Assembly (NCBI RefSeq): GCF_014805685.1
Contig: NC_060885.1
Coordinates: 33,801,632 to 33,865,631, forward strand
Reading direction: 5' to 3'
Origin: Silurus meridionalis
Taxonomy: Eukaryota; Chordata; Actinopteri; Siluriformes; Siluridae
Length of the DNA: 64,000 bases
The notes below the pieces were generated by a model. It worked only from the letters and a program-made list of their open reading frames with translations, made no database searches and was not told the origin of the DNA. The translations under genes were made by a program, and so were the position numbers. Of this stretch, positions 22,605 through 34,114 are shown one piece after another; positions within the stretch are counted from its first letter, which is position 1, and every line of letters starts with the position of its first letter.

Positions 22605-23445
22605 TCTAACCCTAAACATCTAACCCAACCCAACAAGTGTAACTTAAACCTAACACATATCTTACCCTGAACTCTAGCCTCTTACTATAACCCCAACCTA
22701 ACATCAAACCCTTAACATCAAACCCCAACACTACTCCAAACATCTAACTCAAACTCCTATCATATAACATAGAGCCCAAACTGTAACCCCTTACATCAAA
22801 CCATAGCCCCCAATCCTAATAACCCATACCCTACCCCACAACCCTAAACCCTCACATCCAACCCGAACCCCTACCCCACAACCCTAACCCCTCACATCCA
22901 ACCCAACCCCTACCCCACAACCCTAACCTACAACATGTACCAAACCCCACAACCCTAATAGTTACCCTAACCCCTAAACAACATCTAACCCCTAACCCAA
23001 AACCCTAACCCTTACTTAAACCCACAGCCCTAACCCTTACTCAAACCCACCAACTCAACACCTACCCCTACTCCACAACCCTAACCCATAGTCAAACCCA
23101 CAACCTTAACCCTTACTCAAACCACAACCTTAACCCATACCTCTACCCTAGAACCCAAATGCCTACACCTACACCACAACCCTAACCTATAGTCAAAACA
23201 CAACCCGAATCCCTCTTTAAACCCACAACCCAAACCCAAACCCGTACCCCTAACCCACAACCCTACTCAAACCCACAACCCAAACCCGTACCCCTAACCC
23301 ATAACCCTAATCTCTCTTTAAACCCACAACTCTACTCAAACCCACAACACTAATCCCACATCTAACCAGAGCTCCCAGTCCTAATAGCCTAATAATCATA
23401 ACCCTACCTACTAACCCTAAACCCACCCTAAACATTATATCTTGC
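22605..23445. repeat. degenerate telomere-like (CCCTAA)n tract
   Basis: About 840 bp dominated by CCCTAA, AACCC, ACCCTAACCC and close variants (for example CCCACAACCCTAACCC), nearly G-free on this strand. The strand bias and the frequent exact CCCTAA words fit an old interstitial telomeric sequence that has diverged, mixed with CCCACAA-type units. It ends a few bases before a (GT)n run and the arfgef3 promoter. Confidence 0.8.
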
Positions 23446-23861
23446 CACGGTCTAAACGTGCGCGTGTGTGTGTGTGTGTGTGTGTGTGTATTTGTGAACA
23501 CTGGGTCTGAGCTTTAAATCCCTGGAGCGCATTAGGAGGAGGAGGAGGAGGAGGAAGCAGCAGCCGCCGCACCTCCGACCAGCGCACAGCTCATTATTTA
23601 TATTATTTATTATTTATTATTAATATTTACTGAATTCTGTATTCACAAAAACTCGACTGGAACAGAATAACGCGCACATTTCTCCTGTAAATCGAGCCCC
23701 AAACAGCGGTCTCGTTCCGGGGTTAGTGGACTCCCTGCTCGGGCTAAGCGTGAATCATCTTTAGCCTAGCTTCACGGTTAGACCCGGGGATGGCTGGAGG
23801 CCTGAGAACCGGCCTGAATTCAGAGCTTTTCTCTTCAGACAGCCGTCATTAGGGTTTTAGG
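23446..23861 (+). promoter_or_regulatory. arfgef3 promoter and 5' UTR region
   Basis: A (GT)n run at 23464-23490 is followed by a GGA repeat (23535-23555) and a GC/CpG-enriched stretch (AGCAGCAGCCGCCGCACCTC, later CCTGCTCGGGCTAAGCGTG) leading to the ATG at 23862. No TATA box at a convincing position. The ATG context GGATGG is acceptable. Confidence 0.5.
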
Positions 23862-26800
23862 ATGGAGGAGATTCTCCGAAAGCTTCAAAAAGACGCCTCC
23901 GGGAGCAGATACAGAGGTGTTCGTGATGGCTGCATCGCTGCGTGTGGTGAGTGGAGCACCTGCTTCCATCCAAACATCTACACACATTCCTGTCTCCATC
24001 CTAACATCTACACACATTCCTGTCTCCATCCTAACATCTACACACATTCCTGTCTCCATCCTAACATCTACACACATTCCTGTCTCCATCCGAACATCTA
24101 CACACATTCCTGTCTCCATCCGAACATCTACACACATTACTGCCTCCATCCGAACATCTACACGCCGCATTACTGTCTCCATCCTAACATCTACACACAT
24201 TACTGCTTCCATCCAAACATCTACACACATTCCTGTCTCCATCCTAACATCTACACACATTACTGCTTCCATCCAAACATCTACACACATTACTGCCTCC
24301 ATCCAAACATCTACACACATTCCTGTCTCCATCCTAACATCTACACACATTCCTGTCTCCATCCGATCATCTACACACATTCCTGTCTCCATCCGAACAT
24401 CTACACACATTCCTGTCTCCATCCGAACATCTACACATTCCTGTCTCCATCCGAACATCTACACATTCCTGTCTCCATCCAAACATCTACACACATTCCT
24501 GTCTCCATCCAAACATCTACACATTACTGCCTCCATCCAAACATCTACACATTACTGCCTCCATCCAAACATCTACACATTCCTGTCTCCATCCAAACAT
24601 CTACACATTCCTGTCTCCATCCGAACATCTACACGCATTCCTGTCTCCATCCGATCATCTACACGCATTCCTGTCTCCATCCGATCATCTACACGCCGCA
24701 TTCCTGTCTCCATCCGAACATCTACACGCCGCATTCCTGTCTCCATCCGAACATCTACACGCATTCCTGTCTCCATCCGAACATCTACACGCATTCCTGT
24801 CTCCATCCGAACATCTACACGCATTCCTGTCTCCAACCGATCATCTACACACATTCCTGTCTCCATCCAAACATCTACACGCCGCATTACTGCCTCCATC
24901 CAAACATCTACACGCCGCATTACTGCCTCCATCCAAACATCTACACGCCGCATTACTGCCTCCAACCGATCATCTACACACATTCCTGTCTCCATCCAAA
25001 CATCTACACGCCGCATTACTGCCTCCATCCAAACATCTACACGCCGCATTACTGCCTCCATCCGAACATCTAAACGCATTCCTGTCTCCATCCGAACATC
25101 TAAACGCATTCCTGTCTCCATCCGAACATCTAAACGCATTCCTGTCTCCATCCGAACATCTAAACGCATTCCTGTCTCCATCCAAACATCTACACATTCC
25201 TGTCTCCATCCAAACATCTACAACTACTACTAATAATAATAATAATTTAAATTTGTTCTTTGGATCGATAAAAAAACAAAGAACAGAAAAAGTGATGCAT
25301 ATGCTACAGTTTAATGACCGTACTTTTCTTTATCTTCATCCTCGCTTATGTGTTTTCTGATTATCTTTCGGAGCGTTCATGAATATTCATAATGCATTAT
25401 GGGTTTATTCGTTTTCTCTGCTTGCAACAGAAACCCTGGAGGCTCAAAATGGATCTGTTAAGACGTCAGCTTCTAAGGTCAGGTGAGCGTTCAGGATTGG
25501 ATTTCATTCCTGCTGACTTGCTCGGTCTGCTCTCGAGTGAAAGTCATTCTTGATGATTATATTTCATGCTAAATTCAATCCAGCATGCTTTGTGTAATCG
25601 AGCGGCGTCCTGGCGTTTCTGTAGACGAGTTGAGAATGGCAGATGAAGAAGATTTGTGTAGATTTCAGATTTAAATAGAGTTTGTTAGTGCTCTAATTTG
25701 GACTCATTCCGCCAAAATATTAATACATTTGTTTAGCGTCAAACTGGTTCACAGACATGGTGGATCTCAAGCTAATAGTTCCCAGGAATACTGGGAGCAT
25801 TGGGAATCACCAGTCCATCACAAAGACACTATGAATATAATTTAGTGTAACCAAACCACTGATCAAGAAGCTGGAAAGGAGATTTAGGCAGACCTATCTG
25901 AAACACCTTTGAGGAACGTGTTCACATTGTACATTAATGATCATTATCAGCGTTCCTCAGTATTTAAAGTGAACCAGCTTGTAGACACCTGCTGTAAAGA
26001 AATGGTTTGTTGATCAGACATGATTGTATGTTCTTGTTTGGAAAATGCTTCATCAGTTGTGTGCTTTTAGGGAGAGATGCCTCTTCCCTCTTAAGCTTGC
26101 ACTCGAGTCTAAAAGCCCGAAGCTGGCCCAGACAGCGCTGCTGGGAATGCAGGTACGGCCATTACTCAGATTTTTATTCATTTTTCTCCTTTCAGAAACA
26201 TGTACATTTAATCAGTCAGTAAAATGCATATGATTAGGTAGCAAATGCATTTCTGCTTTTTTAGCATATGGTCTGTGTTATAACATGAAGTGAGGTGAGA
26301 TTTTGAGTTTTGCATAAAATTTGTCAGCTTTAATATTAAAAAAAAAGCGTATTTATAGAGTGTAAATGTAAAAGGTTAGATTTTTTGCATAAACAATGTC
26401 CAGAGAACGTTCGATTAAAAAGACTTCTTCATCGCCCCGACATGATGACTTACTACGGCAGAAGATCCTGTGTGAGGATCGCTTTGTCGCTGTGGAACCT
26501 GAAGCACCAGAGAAGAAGCTGTTATATCAGATGCTGGATGCCCTCAGCGTGACCCCCATGCTACATGAAGATCTACAAGTGGAAGTCATGAAGGTCTGCA
26601 AGTCATTTTCTTTCACCCTACGCTTTTTAGACATTTTTTCGCATTGGTTCTGGTCCTGTAGGTCTTTAAAAGCTCTATGGAGGAGTTGCCTGGGGCAGAG
26701 AAAGAAAGATAGAAACATTCACAGTTCAACAAGAAGGTTAATGTGAATTCACCTGATCAGTTAGTCAGATTGTGGTGTATATTATGGGGGTTTCTCCTTA

Positions 26801-27695
26801 GTTTCTAGCTAATTGATCCATCTCCTGTGCTACAGAGCATGTGGAGGTAAGTGCTGACTGCACTCTTCTGCCTACACAACCTCACGAAGGCCCAGGATTG
26901 GCTGAAGCTCCTGTGATTGACAGTGAAGTCTCTCCTACATAGCCATGTTTCTATATCAGTTCTCTCAGATCTCATGTGTAACATATTTTAATATTAGATG
27001 ATCGAAAAATGTATTACTAAATCATTTCTACACTATAATTCCAGAAGTTTTTCCAGAAGATAATTTCCTTCACTTTTCTGAGAAGATGTTCCACTAGACT
27101 TTTGCTTGTCATTTTGTTCCTTAGGAGCAGATTCTCTTTATTAATGGCTGCAGTGAGACAAAGAAACGTGCAAATGTGATTTCTAAATTAAACACCAGTC
27201 CAGATTTTTAGGCGAGGATTAATCTATGCAGCACCATGTGAGGTGTGAACATCAAAATGTGGCGTCTGAAATCTCTGCTGGTTTTCACTTCTGTTCCTGG
27301 GTGTAGAGCCGAAAAACCTTCGATGCTGCACAACCTTTAAGATGATGAAAACGCTGTAATTTGTCTGTGTAACGAGAGCAGATTTATTTGATTTGTATCA
27401 TCACAGGTTTTGCTCTGTATCACGTACTCCTCCAGCTTCGAGTTCAGCAGCAGTAACATCTTGAGGATTGCAGAGGTACGGAAAGAACGTTTTTATTGAA
27501 TTTTAAACCGGTTGTTCCTCGCTATTATTTTTTTAGTTGCATAGATGCCATGCCAAAGTACACAGCAATGCCTTCTGCCAGTCCTCCCACAACGCCACGT
27601 CTGTCGTTCGTCCTCCACCAGACACATCCATTCATATCTTTCTACTACAGCTGGAGGCAGGTTGTCATCAGCATCTCACTAACAGGCTCTGTCTT

Positions 27696-27730
<35 letters not shown>

Positions 27731-27785
27731 TTCTCGCTGTCTATTTCTGTCTCTCTCTCTCTCTCTCTCTCTGTTTCTGTCTCTC

Positions 27786-27826
<41 letters not shown>

Positions 27827-27833
27827 GTCTATT

Positions 27834-27887
<54 letters not shown>

Positions 27888-28228
27888 CCTCAATATCTCA
27901 ATAAGGATCTGTCACTCTGCCCCCTGCCCCTCTTTCTTTTTTTTCTATCTGTCATTCTCTGACGTCTTCATATGACTCACTGTCTAGCCAGACAAGAACC
28001 CATGAAGAACTCAGAACTGACTCACCTCAACCCCGTCCGTTTTTTTATTTGATTTTCCATGACTGAGCAATGAATCTGAACATTTTCGCCATTCTGTCGC
28101 CACGGTGACCGAGCATCCTCCTCCTCCTCCTCCTCCTCCTCCGAGACGAGATTCATCCACTTCTAAACGGAGAACAGAGCACACAAGGAATGTCTGTTTG
28201 CTCATCAGAGACCTGTTCTTTTCGGCAT

Positions 28229-28277
<49 letters not shown>

Positions 28278-28424
28278 AAAATCACAGAAAGGGTGTTAGA
28301 ACTGTGCCCCATAACCTTTAACCCCCTTTAACTATGTCACACAATATTCACATTCATAATGCTTGACATTGATTGTGGTGGGCTGATTGTGTGTGTGTGT
28401 GTGTATGTGTGTGTGTGTGTGTAT

Positions 28425-28480
<56 letters not shown>

Positions 28481-28626
28481 CTTTTTCAGGTGTGTATCCA
28501 AACCTACATATCGAGTTGCCATCAGCGCAGCATCAACACTGCAGTACGGGCCACGCTCAGTCAGATCCTGGGAGACCTTACTCTTCAACTTCATCACAGA
28601 CATGACAGCTCGGTGAGATATCTATC

Positions 28627-28673
<47 letters not shown>

Positions 28674-30890
28674 AGCAAACAGTTTATCCAGTCTAGGGTG
28701 TCCTCCTAGTTGAGGGCCCAGATTGCCTCCAGAAAGAAGCTTCCCCTCCTCCTCATCCTCATCTTCTCTGATCTGGCCTTCAGGGAGCAGAAATATTTCC
28801 CTAACCGCAACAGTCCATTGTTAGGACGGCTGTGGTGCTTCATTATCTTTCTGGCTTTGGTCCAGCACTGCTTGCTGTAGATCAGCACTGAGCAGGTCAG
28901 GGTGGTCAGTGTGGATGGCAGGCTCAGCTGATCTCCTCCCCCCCTATAAGAACTCGTCCATCCTGCTTGGTTCTGTTCCCAAACCAGGCTGTAAAATTAT
29001 CTGTCAGGATGCTCTCAGTGGACTGCAGGTGTAAAGGTTCCTCTTTGGACTGCAGTTTAAAGTCTCTTAAGCACCCAAGTTCTTTGCGATGGTGTCCAGT
29101 CCAGAGAAAAGGAACTCGATACGTGTCTTCTCTTGCTGTTCTGTCCACCTGACTCGCTTCGACATTTTCCCTGAGCTGGTTTAAAGTCGTCGCACTAATT
29201 ATTCGTGTCATTGGGTTTGGTGCTCGGGTTGACGCTCATCATAGGACAAATCACACTGCAGGAAAGAGTCTGAAATTTTCTACCAGAACTTCATCTGAGA
29301 AAAAAATATCGCAATGAATATTAATCTGCTGTCAGTGAACAAACCGTCAATCAAAGACTACAGCCTCGGATTCTAGAAATCTTTTAGCATTCTCAAAATT
29401 TGTCTCAGACGACCAAACCATGGGCCAAAATCGCACAGTGTCCACCTGGTTTAATGTGGAATTCGGATGCAGACCTTCTTCACCAGGATGTTATGGTAGG
29501 TTTTGTTTAAGGTCAAAGTTCAAGTTTATTTCTTTAACTCTTTTCACAATATACATTGTCTCAAAGAATCTCAGAATTTAAGAATTACAGTCAGTGATGA
29601 AGACTGGGGTCACCATGGCAAGAAAAAAACTCCCTCAGATGTTATGAGGAAGAAACCTTGAAAGGAATCGGATTTAAAAGTGGAATCCATTCTCATTTGG
29701 GTGACATCAAGAGTGTGATTAAAGTATTTAAAACAATACAAAACAAACTAAATAGCTGTTCATGATATTAACAAGCACAAGATGATGTGCATGTGATCAG
29801 ATGTTCTGGAGCACAAGGTTATGATGTGTGTTATGTGTAGGACTCACATCAGTAAGATAAGTGAGATTTTTTTATTTTGTGCAACTTGATATTCTCTTTG
29901 ACGTCTCTGTTTTGTGTCTGTAGGTGGCAGATGAACGTGAGCGTACGGTTCCTACAAGCAAACGCAAAGGTACCTTTTAAGTACGAGTGATCCAAAAGAG
30001 TCTCATACAGTCGAATGGAATTTAGCTCTAATTAATTTCTAATTTGAATTAGAATTAAGTATAAATAAAGTATAAAATAAATGCATAAATAACTAAATAA
30101 ATCAATACATAAAAAAAATTTCTTTAACTTTTGCATTTGAAAACATTGAAAATATTTTCTCCATTTCTACATTTATATATTTAAATATTTACTTGTTTGG
30201 ACATTTATTTCTGCATTAGTTTATTTATTTGTACACTCATTTATTCATTTATTTAGTACTTTAAGTTATTAAAGTACTTTTCATGCTCCCTAATTCCAAC
30301 TGCAAGTCTCATAAAACTAAAGAAAGTGTTCATGTAATATAAACTCAATCATTCTAAAAAAATGTATTTATTTTATAGAAATAAAATATATATAAAGGTG
30401 TAGTGTGCTATAAAGTATAAAAATATAAGGATAAAAAATGAATTAACTAATATATATATTTAATATACATTCACACAAAGTGTATTTAAAGTGTGTCTTT
30501 GTGCGTTTAGATTTTTCTCCCACCACAGCGGCGCTGTATGAGGACGTGGTGACCGTCCTCACGGTATTCTGTGAAAAACTGGAGTCTGTTTCGAGGTGGG
30601 TGTCTGGATGTTATTGGCGTTAACTGTGACAGGTGTTCACCTCGAGGCATGCTTCTCATTCACTCTGTCTGCACTTCTGTTTTTTTTCCTATGAGACAGT
30701 GAGAACCAGCTGTTGCAGTTGCTGTATCTAGAGTGCATTTTAGCCATGCTCACTAGCTGCCCTCCCACAATGCACCTGAACCGCAACTTCACAGATCTCG
30801 TCTGGTAAAATTTCTTATTCAAGACGGTATTTGTGGTAACTTGTCATAATATAAAATTTACAGCAAATTCAATATCATCAAAGTGTATAC

Positions 30891-30960
<70 letters not shown>

Positions 30961-33900
30961 AAAGTACTTACAGTATGAATAGGGTTGCGAAATTGCCTGA
31001 AAACTTTCCATGGGAATAAATGGGAATTTACAAAATCTTGCAGGATAATTTTGGTTAAAACAACCAGATTTAATGCGATTTCATTTGAATTTCTACCTGC
31101 ACATTTATCAGTCACATGTACATTTACTGCAGGGCTGCGAAGGCCACGCCCCCTACATGCACTGCGCATTTCTCCAAAACATCATTTCTACAATCCTGCA
31201 CACAAAATAATGTCAAATTACTTTCATCTTGGCAAATATTCCTGGCAAAATACAAAAATATTGCATCAATTTATGTTTAAACTTCTTACAAATTCCTGTA
31301 CATTCCCATAAATTCCTGGTAAGTTTCCAACTTGGAATATTTCCAAAATCAAGTTCCCATGGAAGGGTTCCCCTTTGCAACCCTACTTATGAACAACATT
31401 GTTCCGTTGTGTGTTTTGAACATGCAAACAGGAAGCAGCTGTGCCCAGTTCTGGTGGTGATCACGGGCAACCCTGTGAACGACAAATCCATCACCTCTGC
31501 TCATGGAGCTCCATCCCAAGAGTTGGATGCTGCACTGGGGTCAGGAGTTAGCGATCAAGGCCGGGGTTCTGGCTGTTCCTCTTGTGCTCCTGCCATGATC
31601 GGACCCGTAATCCGCACCATCTGCTACATCGCAGCTGAGCTTGTGCGGCTAGTGAGCTGTGTAGAATCCATGAAGCCTGTGCTGCAGTCTCTGTACCACC
31701 GCATTCTGCTTTACCCGCCTCCACAGCACAGACTGGAGGCTATTAAGATCATGAAGGAGGTGGGGTTTCTTAACTCGGCTGATATGAGACTTTAGAAAAA
31801 CTTAAAATGTATTAATAATTTGTTTTGTTAGCTGACTTATGAAAGTCGGTGCTCCTTGTGACTGTGCATGCTGCCATCTGCTGGCGTGTTTCACAACTTG
31901 TTTGTAATTTTTTTAATACCACCTTGTAAAGACATCCAGTCTATTAAGCAAGCTAATTTCTGTGGTCTTCTTCTAGATCCTCGGAAGCCCGCAGCGCTTG
32001 TTTGATCTGGCTGGCCCATGTGTGATCGAGCCTGAGACCAGGAAGAGATCCTTCTCGAAGAGGAAATCACATCTTGACCTGCTTAAGCTGTAAGTGTCAG
32101 GGAGTAAAAGAGCTTGAGCATTACATATTGCAATGTAAACACTTTTTTATTCTGCTCCTGCAGGGTGATGGACGGCATGACGGAAGCCTGTGTGAAAGGT
32201 GGCATTGAGGCGTGCTATTCTTCTGTTTCCTGTGCTTGCAATTTATTGGCTTCCTTGGACGAGCTCAGGCAGGGGCGTGGCCTGCACCCGGATCAGGTAC
32301 AACTTTTGTTGCGTCGATTGGACGACTTGAAAGAAGGTGCAGAGTTATCGAGGGAATCGGTGGAGCTCAACGAGGCTGATTTCCGATGGCAACGGCACAT
32401 TCTGTCCTCCGAAAATGGCGCCTGGGAGACCGGCGTTGTTAAACGCAGCCCAGATATCAGCATCAGTGTCACCGCCGACACTGGTCAGGTGACGCTGGAG
32501 GGACATTTGGCGCGGACCACCCCGGGGGAGTGCGGAGACAACACGCGATTGCCTTCACCCTCCTCTTGCGGCGGTGCTGCAGGGGAAAGCGGCGCCCCTC
32601 CAGATGTAGTTCAGCGCAGCCATGCCCTGGCCTACCCAGACCTCACCAACTTCCTGTCAGTGGAGACCCGCATGGTCTCACACGGCTCACGCTACAGCGA
32701 GAGCAATTTCAGCATGGACGAGCAAGAGCTCTCGCGCACCGAATTCGACTCGTGCGATCAGTTCTCCACAGCTGCCGAGAAGGACTCGGGACGCTCTGAT
32801 GTTTCGGACGTTGGTTCTGACAATGGCTCGTTGGCAGACGATGAACAGACGCTGCGCCATGTTTCTGCTCAATGTTCACTGCGCACTGCTGCACTTTCTC
32901 TCAAGTTGCTGAAGAACCAGGAAGCGGACCAGCAGAGTGCCCGGCTCTTTGTTCAGTCTCTGGTAGCATTGCTGCCACACCTTCTATCCCAGCACAGCTC
33001 TACTGATGTGGACGTGGTCCTACAAAACTTTTCTTCAACCTTTTGCTCAGGCTTGCAAGTGGGTACGTAAACAAATAATTTGTCATCATTTTTTTTTAAC
33101 AACGGCCATGTTTTTATTATGAACAGTTTTTAAAGTAATAATAAAATAATTCTTAATTCTAGGCTCATCCAAGTACCCTGATTTTCTATTCCCTTTCAGG
33201 TGGGATTCATTCTCCTGGCTTTAAAGGCAGTGAGAATCTGAGCTGTCAGGCTCTGATGAACGCTGATGGATTGTATTTGGTGTCGTACTATGCCTTGCTC
33301 CTCAACCTGAAGCTGAGCACCTGTGGCTACTACCAAAGGAAACCTGCTGCTCCTGTTGTCACTCTGGTACAAAACTTGCTGCTTGGTATCTGTATATCTC
33401 AAAAAGGTTTTTTCCACTAACTTCTGCTTAAACCTCTATGTAGAACTCCGAATTCAATTCTCATTGTTTTGTCTCAACAGAAAGATTTTGTGCATCAGAT
33501 CCAGAGCAGTGGTGTTCTTGTGGTGCTCTCTCAAGCCTGGATCGAGGAACTGTACCACCAAGTGCTGGAGAGGAACCTGCTCGGGGAGGCTGGATACTGG
33601 GAGTCCACTGAGGAGCACTCACTTCCTCTTATCACCATGCTGACAGGTACAAGAACCTGTTTAAGGGTGAAGATGGGACACGTCAGTATGGTCAGGTATA
33701 TTAAATTGTGCCAGAAATATAAAGCTGCCAGAAACATGGAACATTTTGGTAGTGCATTTATTTGTAGCTCAGTGGTTAAGGCTCAGGATTACTGGTCAGG
33801 TTTGAGCCCTGGTATCACCAAGTTGGCAACCTTGGGGCCCCTGAGCAAGGCCCTCAACCCTATGTGCTCCAAGGGTGCTTTGACCTGCTCTCTGACCCCA

Positions 33901-34083
33901 GCTCCAAAACATCTGTGGGATATGCGAAGAAAGAATTTCACTGAGCTGTTAAGTACATGAGACAAGTAAAAAAAAAAAAAAAAAAGCAATTTTCTTTTTC
34001 CTTTTTCTTTCTTTTTCTGTTTCTTTCTTTTTCTGTTTCTTTCTTTGTTTCTTTCCTTTTTCTCTTTGTTTCTTTTCTTATTG

Positions 34084-34114
<31 letters not shown>

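Noticed and set aside
16388..25222. CRISPR-like arrays
   Set aside because: Units are head-to-tail without unique spacers, and the DNA is eukaryotic.
23862..25233. Plus-strand frames of 403 and 438 codons and matching minus-strand frames
   Set aside because: One begins with the true arfgef3 exon 1 and then reads through its splice donor into the minisatellite; the rest are satellite-only frames.
27496..27975. Leu/Ser-rich ORFs
   Set aside because: They are translations of a CT microsatellite in arfgef3 intron 5.
33762..33850. tRNA gene
   Set aside because: A and B boxes are present, but the cloverleaf is not intact and a SINE body and poly-A tail follow; similar copies occur at 34783 and 53255.
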